From positions 620,001 to 684,000 of the forward strand of contig OX620685.1 of NCBI GenBank assembly GCA_951635545.1: DNA of 64,000 bases, in the 5' to 3' direction. The position numbers and the translations under genes were made by a program. Source of the DNA: CAG-873 sp910578365 (lineage in GTDB: Bacteria > Bacteroidota > Bacteroidia > Bacteroidales > Muribaculaceae). The notes under the pieces were generated by a model, which saw only the letters and a list, made by a program, of their open reading frames with translations, searched no databases and had not been told where the DNA came from. This document shows, piece by piece, positions 29,078-37,720 of the stretch; position 1 is the stretch's first letter, and every line of letters begins with the position of its first letter.

Positions 29078-29476
29078 CTACATTACTCCGAGGAGTTCGA
29101 TTTCGAATATCAACGTGGAGCCGCCCGGTATGCCGGGCTGACTGAAACGGCCATAGGCCTGCTCGGCAGGAATATAGACTTCCCACTTGTCGCCGATGTG
29201 CATCTGCTGCAGGGCTATTATCCATCCGGGGATGAGTTCACGCAGCCTGAAAGCCGGAGCTACGCCGCCACGGCTACTGTCGAAGGTTTTGCCGTTGATA
29301 GTCTTGCCGCTGTAGTGAACATTCACCACACTGCCGCGGTTGGGCGAGGCTCCGCCCGGTTTGCCCGCACGTAGCACTTTGTAATATATACCCTTGTCGA
29401 GGGCCTTCACACCGGGTTCGCCGGCCTTTTCGGCCAGCCACCGGCGGTTTTTTTCAATATAGTCCTGTTTTGCCAT
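29078..29476 (-). CDS. FKBP-type peptidyl-prolyl cis-trans isomerase
   Basis: 132 aa single FKBP domain without a signal peptide, so cytoplasmic. Key features: VNVHYSGKTINGKTFDSS, the active-site PGWIIALQQMHIGDKWEVYIP, AYG in EQAYGRFSQPGIPGGSTLIFEIEL. It catalyses proline isomerisation and may act as a chaperone. It follows the efflux operon but has its own promoter at 29485-29516. Confidence 0.93.
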   Translation of the reverse strand: MAKQDYIEKNRRWLAEKAGEPGVKALDKGIYYKVLRAGKPGGASPNRGSVVNVHYSGKTINGKTFDSSRGGVAPAFRLRELIPGWIIALQQMHIGDKWEVYIPAEQAYGRFSQPGIPGGSTLIFEIELLGVM

Positions 29477-29484
29477 AGTACTTG

Positions 29485-29516
29485 CAAATTTAGGGCATTT
29501 TGTCGAGAATCACAAA
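29485..29516 (-). promoter_or_regulatory. Promoter of the FKBP gene, almost no leader
   Basis: TTTG (29513-29516), exactly 20 bp, TAAATTTG (29485-29492) on the minus strand. Eight nt remain before the ATG at 29476. The -33 box lies just before the stop codon of the upstream outer-membrane factor gene. Confidence 0.7.
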
Positions 29517-29517
29517 T

Positions 29518-30891
29518 TCAATCGGTACCTCCGCCAAGCGACCGGTAGAGATTGATAAGGACCAGATATTCGTCGAGCAGAGCGTTGTTCACGCCAATCT
29601 GGGCACTGAAGTAGCGACGCTGGGCATCGAGTACATCTATATAATTCAGACTGCCGCCCATGTACTGCAGACGTGCCAAACGTACATATTCGCGGGCGGC
29701 GGCCATAAGTTCCTGCTGCACGCGAGTATTCTCGCGGTATTTCTGAAAGGCTGTGATGGCAGTGTTTACTTCGGTGAACGCCGCGATAACCGCCTGCTCG
29801 TAGGTGTAGCGGCTCTGATCGTAGGCGGCGATTGCTGCCTGATACTTGCGCTTATTGCGTCCGAAATCCAGTACTGTACCGGTAATTGAGCCTACAATAT
29901 ATGTGAATGGCGACTTAAAGAAGTTTTTAAGGCCGTCGTTTTCGAAACCGGGAGTAAAGCCCAGGCGCAGCGAAGGAAATCGGTCGGCATAGCTTACGCC
30001 CACCTTTGCCATGGCGGCACGCAGGCGCTGCTCGGCGGCGCGCAGGTCGGGACGGCGCTTGAGCAGATCGGAGGTTGCTCCTACCGGCATCCGCGAGCCT
30101 ATTCCGGCATCGAATATATAGCCCTTGCGCTCATGGATTTCGTGGGGATATTCGCCCAGCAGCAGTGTAAGGGCATTGCGCATCGAGGCCACCTTCAGTT
30201 CCAGGTCCGGCACCAGCGACGCCGTGGTGGCGTATTCCACCTTGGCCTGCTGGTAGGTGGTTTCGGGAGTGAGGCCTCCTTCGAAGCGTATGCGGGCCTG
30301 TTCGAGCGACTCCTTGCGTGTTTCCAGAGTCTGACGCACTATTGTAAGTTCGTTTTCGAGCGACAGCAGCTTGAAGTAAGTGCCGGCCACTTCGGAAATA
30401 AGAGTCATGCGCATGGCGCGATAGTCTTCCACCGATGCCATAAAGCCGGCCTTGGCTCCCTTGCGGGCATAGCTCAGCGAGCCCCACAGATTAATCTCCC
30501 AGGTGATTGGCAACTTGAGGTCGTACTCGGGGTCTTTGGTGGTGCCGCTGCCGTTATAGTCATTGGTTTCATGCGAGTGTGCAATCTGAGCGTTTACCGT
30601 AGGCAGAATATTCAGCTGCTGCACACCGTACAAGCGACGCATTTCCTCAACCCGCGAGGCACATTTAAGCAGGTCGCGGTTGTTCTCAAGGGCCCGGCGC
30701 ATAAGGCTTACCAAGGTTGAGTCGCTGTAGAACTGCCACCATTTGAGGTCAGCCAGCGACAGCGAGTCAACCGCTGCGCCTTCGATATATGTCTGAGGCA
30801 TGTCGCCCAAATTAGCCTCGCTGAGGTTGCGGGTACCGGAGCAGTTCCACAGCAGCGGCAGCAGAAACAGTATGACGAATAGCTTTTTCAT
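29518..30891 (-). CDS. Outer-membrane efflux lipoprotein (TolC/NodT family)
   Basis: 457 aa with a lipoprotein signal (lipobox LWNC, Cys17). Two OEP repeats follow. Typical landmarks are LKWWQFYSDSTLVSLMRRAL, the helix ending ITWEINLWGSLSYARKGA, LLKRRPDLRAAEQRLRAA, and the closing helix ARLQYMGGSLNYIDVLDAQR. It forms the exit duct of the tripartite pump encoded just upstream; its ATG overlaps the RND stop by 4 bp. Confidence 0.94.
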   Translation of the reverse strand: MKKLFVILFLLPLLWNCSGTRNLSEANLGDMPQTYIEGAAVDSLSLADLKWWQFYSDSTLVSLMRRALENNRDLLKCASRVEEMRRLYGVQQLNILPTVNAQIAHSHETNDYNGSGTTKDPEYDLKLPITWEINLWGSLSYARKGAKAGFMASVEDYRAMRMTLISEVAGTYFKLLSLENELTIVRQTLETRKESLEQARIRFEGGLTPETTYQQAKVEYATTASLVPDLELKVASMRNALTLLLGEYPHEIHERKGYIFDAGIGSRMPVGATSDLLKRRPDLRAAEQRLRAAMAKVGVSYADRFPSLRLGFTPGFENDGLKNFFKSPFTYIVGSITGTVLDFGRNKRKYQAAIAAYDQSRYTYEQAVIAAFTEVNTAITAFQKYRENTRVQQELMAAAREYVRLARLQYMGGSLNYIDVLDAQRRYFSAQIGVNNALLDEYLVLINLYRSLGGGTD

Positions 30892-33800
30892 TTCTTTTGT
30901 TTTTTTAACCGGTGGGTAAGTTTGTTGACCTGAACGAAGAAGAAGGGCACAAACACTATGCCTATGGTAATGGCCACGGCCATGCCGAAGAACACGCCGG
31001 TGCCGATGTCGCGACGCGCAGCTGAACCCGGGCCGGAGGCGAACAGCAGCGGCAGAAGGCCCAGCATAAAGGCCAGGGAGGTCATTACAATGGGGCGGAA
31101 GCGCAGTCGGGCCGCGGTAAGAGCCGCCGACAGGGCGGGCTCACCTTTGTCGCTCTCTTCTTTGGCGAACTCCACTATAAGTATGGCGTTCTTGGCTACA
31201 AGGCCCACGAGCATCACCAGACCTATCTGGAAGTACACGTTGCTTTCAAGCCCGCAGACCCAGATGCCCAGATAGGCGCCCACACCCGCTATGGGCAGCG
31301 ACAGAATCACCGCCAAAGGCACAGCCCAGCTCTCGTATAGTGCCGCCAGGAACAGGAATACGAACAGGAACACCAGACCAAGTGTAAGGCCGGTATTGCC
31401 GCTTTCGTGGCGCTGCTGGTACGACAGTCCGCTCCACTCCACGCCTATGTTCGATGGCAGATGCTCCGCCACTATGTTCTCCAATGCGTCCATAGCCTCG
31501 CCGGTACTGTAGCCGTGAGCGGCCTCGCCCGATATTGTGGCCGAATTGAACATGTTGAATCGTCCGATTGTGCCCGGTCCTGTAGTGAAGTACGAGGTAC
31601 CCAGCGACGATACCGGCACCATGCTCCCGTCGGCACTCTTTACAAAGAATAGGTTGAGGTTGTCGCGGTTCGAGCGGTATGGTGCATCGGCCTGCAGATA
31701 CACGCGATATATGCGGTTGAACATATTGAAGTCGTTGATATACACCGAGCCGGTAAAGGCCTTCATGGTCGAGAATATGTCGCTTACGGGTATGCCCAGC
31801 ATCTTGGCGCGGTCGCGGTCGACATCGAAGTACAGCTGCGGAATGTCGGTCTGCATCGAAGTACTGAGGTCGGCAATGGCCTTGGACTCGTTGGCGTACA
31901 GGCGCAGGGTGTCGACAGCCCGCTGCAGGTCGGTGTACGAAGCGTCGCTGCGGGCCTCAAGCACCATTTCAAAGCCGCCACTTGTGCCCAGGCCGGGAAT
32001 GATGGCCGGCGAGAACACATACACCTTGCACTCGGGATATTCGGCCAAGGCCTCATGGACACGGCTGCGTACTTTGGCTATGGCACCCTCGCTGCTGCGG
32101 TTGCCCCAGTCTTTGAGTATCACTGTAAGCTGCGAATGGGCCTGGTTGGAGCCTACACGCGGCGACGAACCGGTAACGTTGAGCACATACTCAACGTCGG
32201 GGTCGGTCATAAGCTTGTTCATGGCTCTCTCTGTTACCTGGCGGGTACGCTCTATGGTGGCGCCCTCGGGCAGTTCGAGTTCTACGGTAAAGTAACCCTG
32301 GTCTTCCTGCGACATAAAACTCTGTGGCATCAGGGCGTTCATCATATATATGAACACCAGAGCCAGACCGAAGGCGGTGTACATGCGCTTGGGATGGTTG
32401 ACGGTGCGGCGTATGGTGCGCGAGTAGAAGCGGTTGCCGCGGGCCAGCCACCAGTTGATGAGGCGGAAGGCACGGGCTTTTCGCTTGCCAGAATCCGGGC
32501 GCAAAAGTGCGGCGCACATCACAGGCGACAGCGTAAGGGCCACAATTGTGGAGATTACCACCGACACGGCTATGGTGACCGTAAACTGGCGGTACAGCTG
32601 GCCTGTGATACCGGGCAGAAAGCTTACCGGCACAAATACGGCGCAGAGCACCAGCGACATCGCCACCAGGGCGCTGCCCAGGTTCTGCATGGCTTTGGCG
32701 GTGGCTTCCTTGGGCGACAGCTTCTCACTGTTCATTATGCGGTCGACATTCTCCACCACCACTATGGCATCGTCCACCACTATGCCTATGGCCAGAATAA
32801 GGCCAAGCAGGGTAAGCATGTTGAGCGAGAAGCCGAACATGAGCATAACACCGAACGTGCCCACAAGCGATATCGGCACTGCCACCACCGGAATGAGCGT
32901 GGCACGCCAGTTCTGCAGCGACAGGAACACAACCACAATCACCAGCAACAGTGCCTCGAAAAAGGTTCGGTACACATGGTGTATCGATTCCTTAATATAT
33001 GTGGTCATATCGAATGGAATCTCGTAGTCTATGCCTGCCGGAAAGTTTTTGGCTATCTCGCCCATCTCTTTTTTCACAGCATCGGCCACATCCATGGCAT
33101 TGGAGCCGGGCAGCATGTTGATGTTTATCACGGCCGCGTTGCCGCCGTTGATACCGCTCTCGGTGGCATAACTCTGGGCTTCGAGCGAAATGCGGGCCAC
33201 ATCCTTGAGCCTTATCATAGAGCCGTTGGAGCCGGCACGCAGCACTATATCCTCGAATTCCTTTACCGACGACAGGCGTCCGCGCGCGATGATGGGCATG
33301 GTAATATCCACATCGTTCATCGGCGCCATACCCAGGGTACCGGCCGCCGACTCGCGGTTCTGGTCCTTAAGCGCGTTCTGTATGTCCTTGACTGTCAGAC
33401 CGAGGTCGGCCAATTTGTCGGGTTCCACCCATATCTGCATGGCGTAATAGCGGCCTCCGACCGAACTTACCGAGCCCACACCCGGAATACGTCGCAGGGG
33501 GTCAATTACGTTCAGGGTGGTATAGTTGCTCAGATATACCTCGTCGAACTTGGGGTCGTCAGAGAGTATGGTTATCGTCATCAGCCTGCTTGCGGTTTCC
33601 TTCGACACCGAAATGCCGTTCTGCACCACTTCGGCCGGCAGGCGTGCCTCGGCCTTTTTGATGCGGTTCTGAATGTCGACTGCGGCCAGCTCGGGGTCCG
33701 TGTCGATGTCAAATGTCACCAGGGCGGAAAATCCGCCGGAATTGCTGCTGGTCGACGACATGTAAATCATGCCCGGCGTACCGTTGAGTTCCTGCTCTAT

Positions 33801-33995
33801 AGGCGTAGCCACGGCCTGTGTCACCGTGGTTGCGTCGGCTCCGGGATATGATGCCGTTACACGCACCACCGGAGGTACAATGTCGGGGTATTGGTCGACC
33901 GGCAACAGCAGCAACCCTATTCCGCCTATTATAAATATCACTATGGATATAACTATGGCGAACACGGGGTGTTCGAGAAAGAAGTTCTTTTTCAT
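30888..33995 (-). CDS. RND-family hydrophobe/amphiphile efflux pump (AcrB type)
   Basis: 1035 aa inner-membrane transporter with 12 membrane helices and two large periplasmic loops. FFLEHPVFAIVISIVIFIIG is the first helix. The proton-relay helix has GIVVDDAIVVVENVDR with the paired Asp. QDKNRES-like and SSVGGRYYAMQIWVEPDKL are porter-domain motifs. AKNAILIVEFAKEES is the TM10-side motif. This is the proton-driven drug-efflux subunit working with the genes on either side. Length is standard for HAE1 proteins. Confidence 0.97.
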   Translation of the reverse strand: MKKNFFLEHPVFAIVISIVIFIIGGIGLLLLPVDQYPDIVPPVVRVTASYPGADATTVTQAVATPIEQELNGTPGMIYMSSTSSNSGGFSALVTFDIDTDPELAAVDIQNRIKKAEARLPAEVVQNGISVSKETASRLMTITILSDDPKFDEVYLSNYTTLNVIDPLRRIPGVGSVSSVGGRYYAMQIWVEPDKLADLGLTVKDIQNALKDQNRESAAGTLGMAPMNDVDITMPIIARGRLSSVKEFEDIVLRAGSNGSMIRLKDVARISLEAQSYATESGINGGNAAVININMLPGSNAMDVADAVKKEMGEIAKNFPAGIDYEIPFDMTTYIKESIHHVYRTFFEALLLVIVVVFLSLQNWRATLIPVVAVPISLVGTFGVMLMFGFSLNMLTLLGLILAIGIVVDDAIVVVENVDRIMNSEKLSPKEATAKAMQNLGSALVAMSLVLCAVFVPVSFLPGITGQLYRQFTVTIAVSVVISTIVALTLSPVMCAALLRPDSGKRKARAFRLINWWLARGNRFYSRTIRRTVNHPKRMYTAFGLALVFIYMMNALMPQSFMSQEDQGYFTVELELPEGATIERTRQVTERAMNKLMTDPDVEYVLNVTGSSPRVGSNQAHSQLTVILKDWGNRSSEGAIAKVRSRVHEALAEYPECKVYVFSPAIIPGLGTSGGFEMVLEARSDASYTDLQRAVDTLRLYANESKAIADLSTSMQTDIPQLYFDVDRDRAKMLGIPVSDIFSTMKAFTGSVYINDFNMFNRIYRVYLQADAPYRSNRDNLNLFFVKSADGSMVPVSSLGTSYFTTGPGTIGRFNMFNSATISGEAAHGYSTGEAMDALENIVAEHLPSNIGVEWSGLSYQQRHESGNTGLTLGLVFLFVFLFLAALYESWAVPLAVILSLPIAGVGAYLGIWVCGLESNVYFQIGLVMLVGLVAKNAILIVEFAKEESDKGEPALSAALTAARLRFRPIVMTSLAFMLGLLPLLFASGPGSAARRDIGTGVFFGMAVAITIGIVFVPFFFVQVNKLTHRLKKQKK

Positions 33996-33997
33996 GG

Positions 33998-35218
33998 TCA
34001 GTCCTCCTTTCGGGTGTCATCGGTGCTTGCCTTAGGCTTGGCCACGACCGGCGCCACCTTCATGTTGTGTGTAAGTTTGTGGAATCCCTCCACCACTATG
34101 CTCTCGCCTTTGGCCAGGCCGCGCTCCACTATAGTGTTGTTGCCCACCTCGGGGCCGATTTCTATAAATCGTTTTTCGGCCACGGAGTCCGGACGGACCA
34201 CATAGATATACGCGCCGTTCTTTTCCATCACCAGAGAGCGTGTGGGCACCTCTATGGCTTCCTCGCGCACGTCGAGCAGCACCCGCACCTTGGTAAACTC
34301 ACCCGGCAGCAGGTTGCGGTCGGGGTTGGGCATCTCGGCGCGCACAGAGAAGGTGCCGGTCTTGGGGTCGACCTTGGGGTCGGCGAAATCCACCTGTCCG
34401 CGCACCGGGTATTCCGAACCGTCGGCCAGTGTAATGGTTACAAACGATTTCAGTTTGCTGCCGCTGTTGTCGCTGCCTATGCTCACGTTGCGGTCTTTGC
34501 CGCGCAGATAGTCGATGGCGGTCATGCTGAAGTCGACACGTACTGTATCGCTCTTCACCACAGTAGCCAGCAGCGACTTGCCGCCCGAGGGCCCCACGAG
34601 GGTACCGATGTCGGCATAGCTCTCCGAAATATAGCCCGAGATAGGCGAGGTAACGCGAGTGTAACCAAGAGTGAGGTCGGCCTGAGTAAGATCGGCTCGG
34701 CTCACGGTCACTTCGGCCTGCGCGCCCTCGTAAGCGGCCACGGCATTGTCGAGGTCGAGCTGTGAGGCTGCGTTCTGCTCGTACAGAGGCCGTATGCGGT
34801 CGAGGTCGTGCTTGGTCTTGCGGGCCAGGGCCTCGGCTTTGTTGAGCTGTGCGCGGGCCTTGTTGACATGGGCCTGATACAGCTGCGGGTCAATTACAAA
34901 CAATGTCTGGCCTGCCTTTACATATGTACCCTCGGTGAAGCACATCTTCTGCAGATAGCCCTCCACACGCGCATGCACCTCAACAAACTGCTGGGCACGG
35001 ATACGGCCTACATATTCGCCGTAGATATTTACGTCGGAAACGTCGACTTTCTCTACCTCCACTACCGGCAGTGGGGCGGTCTGAGTCTTGGGACGCATCA
35101 TAAAATAGACTGCGGCCGCAGCTATAAGTATAACCAGAACTATCACTACCCATGCACGGTGTGCGCCGCGTTTATGATGCCGCGCTTGATCTGCTGTATT
35201 TTTTTCGGAAGTACTCAT
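33998..35218 (-). CDS. RND efflux periplasmic adaptor (AcrA type)
   Basis: 406 aa with one N-terminal membrane segment (AWVVIVLVILIAAAAVYFMM). It carries the lipoyl/barrel-sandwich halves (GRIRAQQFVEVHARVEGYL and LTLGYTRVTSPISGYIS), an alpha-hairpin between them, and the beta-barrel/MP domains (MPNPDRNLLPGEFTKVRVLLD). First gene of the pump operon, 2 bp before the RND gene. An IS630 element begins 18 bp upstream of its ATG, in the leader. Confidence 0.95.
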   Translation of the reverse strand: MSTSEKNTADQARHHKRGAHRAWVVIVLVILIAAAAVYFMMRPKTQTAPLPVVEVEKVDVSDVNIYGEYVGRIRAQQFVEVHARVEGYLQKMCFTEGTYVKAGQTLFVIDPQLYQAHVNKARAQLNKAEALARKTKHDLDRIRPLYEQNAASQLDLDNAVAAYEGAQAEVTVSRADLTQADLTLGYTRVTSPISGYISESYADIGTLVGPSGGKSLLATVVKSDTVRVDFSMTAIDYLRGKDRNVSIGSDNSGSKLKSFVTITLADGSEYPVRGQVDFADPKVDPKTGTFSVRAEMPNPDRNLLPGEFTKVRVLLDVREEAIEVPTRSLVMEKNGAYIYVVRPDSVAEKRFIEIGPEVGNNTIVERGLAKGESIVVEGFHKLTHNMKVAPVVAKPKASTDDTRKED

Positions 35219-35236
35219 ATTGGCTTATTTGCTTTA

Positions 35237-36346
35237 AGTAAGTCGTAAAAATTAATTTATACTAAGCCGCATGGGCAAAATTGATATTGAGTTCAGATCC
35301 AAGCGCAGCCAACGCACGGTTAGTTGCATAGAGCAGGGATTCTGTGGAGCAATAATCCGCAGGTCTGAGCCATTTGCCCTTGAGGATTCTCCAGAGCGTC
35401 TCGGCGATATTCAAATGTGGACTGTACGGTGGAAGGAAAAAGAGATACAACCCACGTTTCTCCCATATTGGACGGAGTTCCCGCATGAGTTTGCATCTGT
35501 GGACGCTTGCATTGTCAAGGACAACAAAAGTGTTTTTACGGATACGGAGAGAAAATCGGTCAAGAAAGTCGGCAACCTTGTCAGCGGTCATATTCTCAGT
35601 TGTGGAGAATCCTTCATATCGATTGTTGCGGTCTATCATGCCGAAAATATTGAGTCTCAGACCTCTTTCAGATGGGATATAGACATCTTCACCTCGGAAC
35701 TGCCATCCGTATGGCACATATCCCTCGGTGCAGATGTGGCTTTCATCTCCATAATAAATGTCGATGAGACAATCTTTTTCCTGTTGTACGAGTTCTTGCA
35801 GCTTCTCGGTCTTATACGCATAGAGCTGCGGCGAGGGTTTCCCCTTTGGACGTTTTCTTATGCGTCTATATCCCGCGCCAAGGCGGATAAAAAAGCCCTG
35901 AAGGTACTCTCGGAGGCTTCTTTCCCTGAAGCCTGCTGCCATGCCTCTTTCGCTTTCTTCACGCTCTGCCTGTCGTTCTCTATGGCTTTGCGTACCGACT
36001 CTTCGTCCGAGCAGTCCATTATTGGCTTCCGACCCCGTCCTGGACGTGTTTCCAGTCCTTTGATTCCTTCGGCCTCGAAGCGTTTCACCCAGGAATTGAC
36101 TGATATATGGGTCATATCGGTCTGTTCTCCAACCTGTTCCGAAGTCAGGCCGGTGGATTTCAGAAGCACTGCGCGACAGCGCATACGGTATGCGTGGCTC
36201 TTGCCTTGGCGAAAGCCTCCCTCTAATTGCAGACGTTGTTGGTCTGTCAGTTGTATAACTTTGATTTTTGCGATAGCGTTGTGTCTTTATGTGTTTACAC
36301 AAAGATACGCAAAAAAATTGATATAAACTAATTTTCAACATCTACT
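35237..36346 (-). mobile_element. IS630-family insertion sequence, copy 3
   Basis: 1110 bp, flanked by TA at 35235-35236 and 36347-36348. It appears base-for-base the same as copy 2 at a constant offset of 15,744. It lies between the efflux operon's start codon and a plausible native -7 box (36361-36368), with its transposase in the same direction as the pump genes. Confidence 0.92.
35262..36184 (-). CDS. IS630-family transposase, orfA/orfB with predicted -1 frameshift
   Basis: Same protein as copy 2. OrfA stops at 35858, the slippery TTTTTTA is at 35888-35894, and the DDE core frame stops at 35262. As in copy 2, the first ATG (36184) is probably internal and the N-terminus likely starts near 36280 with a non-ATG codon. 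Transcription of this gene would run on into the adaptor gene of the efflux pump. Confidence 0.85.
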
Positions 36347-36360
36347 TATGTGATGAATTG

Positions 36361-36368
36361 CAAAATTA
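36361..36368 (-). promoter_or_regulatory. Native -7 box of the efflux operon, displaced by IS630
   Basis: TAATTTTG on the minus strand. With the IS and one TA removed it would lie 30 nt before the adaptor ATG. No convincing -33 TTTG at 20 bp. The rest of 36349-36492 is AT-rich and I see nothing else in it. Confidence 0.4.
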
Positions 36369-36492
36369 GATAAAATAACTGAAACTTTATAAGGAATGCA
36401 AACAAACGGCGCAAATGCGCCAATGAGCTTTTATTCCCATATTTATACCAACAATATTATAAGCTAAATGTTGAATCAGGAGCGCGCATTGC

Positions 36493-37338
36493 CTACACAA
36501 GCGCAAGCAGCAGCACTGTTGCGAACATCCACACGGCGGTAAGGCCCAGCAACGGATTCATGCGGCGGCCTCGTATACGCCATACCCGCATGGTCAACAC
36601 CAGATGGCCGACAAGATAAATCAAGGGCCACCACGGGCGCCAGGCCCACATCAGGGCGGCCGCAGCCACGCCGTCGAACAGATACAGCCATACCATAAAT
36701 GGTTCGCCAAATAGTACAGCCAAAGTATGCTTGCCTACGGCGGCATCATCGGAGCGATCGCGCAGATTATTGACCACAAGCACATTCGCACCCATCAGCC
36801 CCACTGCGAGCGACAGCAGCAGCACCGCCGCGTCCGGCCGCTGACCGCTTACCAGCCAGTATGTAAAATTAACCGGGATAAGACCGAAGAAAAACACTAC
36901 GGCTACCTCGCCCATGCCGTGATGCGACAACGGCCACGGACCGGCGCTGTAAGCCAGCACACCAAGGGCTATAGCGACTCCGACAGCCACCAGCCACCAG
37001 CCGCCCCACCATATCAGGGTGCAACCCACGGCGCATGCCAGCGCAAGGGTTGCCAGCGTGGCGGCGTACATGGAGCCGGGGGTGATGTCGCCCTCGGTAA
37101 CTCCGCGGCGGGGGCCTTCGCGGCCTGCTTTGTCAAGGCCTCCCTTATAGTCGAAATATTCGTTGGCGAAGTTCGATGCAATCTGGGCAAGCAGCGCGAA
37201 CACAAAACACAATACAGCCGGCAATGTACGGTGGCCCGGAACTGCCCATGCGGCAGCTACTCCGGCCATTACTCCGGCCAGCGACACCGGCAGGGTGCGC
37301 AGGCGCATGGCCTCGACCCAAATTCTAAGCTTTTTCAT
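36493..37338 (-). CDS. menA: 1,4-dihydroxy-2-naphthoate polyprenyltransferase
   Basis: 281 aa UbiA-family membrane prenyltransferase with about eight helices. The first Asp-rich motif is NEYFDYKGGLDKAG (about 62-75) and the second is VNNLRDRSDD (about 187-196); both bind Mg-diphosphate. GPRRGVTEGDITPGSM is characteristic of MenA. It joins the isoprenoid tail to DHNA in menaquinone synthesis. Monocistronic; faces the tRNA-Val terminator. Confidence 0.93.
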   Translation of the reverse strand: MKKLRIWVEAMRLRTLPVSLAGVMAGVAAAWAVPGHRTLPAVLCFVFALLAQIASNFANEYFDYKGGLDKAGREGPRRGVTEGDITPGSMYAATLATLALACAVGCTLIWWGGWWLVAVGVAIALGVLAYSAGPWPLSHHGMGEVAVVFFFGLIPVNFTYWLVSGQRPDAAVLLLSLAVGLMGANVLVVNNLRDRSDDAAVGKHTLAVLFGEPFMVWLYLFDGVAAAALMWAWRPWWPLIYLVGHLVLTMRVWRIRGRRMNPLLGLTAVWMFATVLLLALV

Positions 37339-37385
37339 ACCTTTTTGTCTTTAGCTCTACAGCCTAAAAGCAAATGTTGCAATAC

Positions 37386-37419
37386 AAAAAAAACGGGCTC
37401 CATGAAATATGGAAGCCCG
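37386..37419 (-). terminator. Rho-independent terminator of the tRNA-Val pair
   Basis: On the minus strand CGGGCTTCCAT-loop-ATGGAGCCCG (37394-37419; one A-C mismatch) is followed by eight T (37386-37393). It lies just downstream of the first tRNA. Confidence 0.75.
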
Positions 37420-37443
37420 ATATAAGATGATAATGATTGGGGG

Positions 37444-37518
37444 TGGGCGTTGAGGGATTCGAACCCCCGACCCTCTGCTTGTAAGGCAGATGCTCTGAAC
37501 CAGCTGAGCTAAACGCCC
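37444..37518 (-). tRNA. tRNA-Val (UAC)
   Basis: 75 nt. Acceptor stem GGGCGTT/AACGCCC, discriminator A. D-arm contains AGCTCAGCTGGTTCAGAGC. Anticodon loop CTTACAA gives anticodon TAC. T-arm GGGGGTTCGAATCCCTC. No encoded CCA. Confidence 0.95.
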
Positions 37519-37544
37519 GATTCATGCGAGAAAGATTCAATTGG

Positions 37545-37619
37545 TGGGCGTTGAGGGATTCGAACCCCCGACCCTCTGCTTGTAAGGCAGATGCTCTGAA
37601 CCAGCTGAGCTAAACGCCC
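37545..37619 (-). tRNA. tRNA-Val (UAC), second copy
   Basis: 75 nt, identical to the first copy 26 bp away, including the anticodon loop CTTACAA. Tandem duplicated tRNA cotranscribed from the promoter at 37640-37671. Confidence 0.95.
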
Positions 37620-37639
37620 TCTCTCGCTGAATTGCGCTG

Positions 37640-37671
37640 CAAAGTTACGACGTTTTTTTGAATCGACCAAA
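37640..37671 (-). promoter_or_regulatory. Promoter of the tRNA-Val operon
   Basis: TTTG (37668-37671), 20 bp, TAACTTTG (37640-37647) on the minus strand: full consensus. It is divergent to the dnaX promoter 35 bp away. Confidence 0.75.
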
Positions 37672-37705
37672 TTTTTTTGAACTTTTTTTTCTGATTTTTT
37701 TTTAT

Positions 37706-37713
37706 TACTTTTG
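37706..37713 (+). promoter_or_regulatory. -7 promoter box of dnaX
   Basis: TACTTTTG on the plus strand, only 7 nt before the dnaX ATG at 37721. T-rich upstream sequence but no -33 TTTG at exact spacing. Predicts a leaderless or very short-leader mRNA. Confidence 0.5.
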
Positions 37714-37720
37714 TATCGTC

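Noticed and set aside
32055..33851. 598-codon plus-strand frame opposite the RND pump
   Set aside because: Antisense to a well-conserved transporter; His-rich low-meaning sequence typical of a reverse frame.
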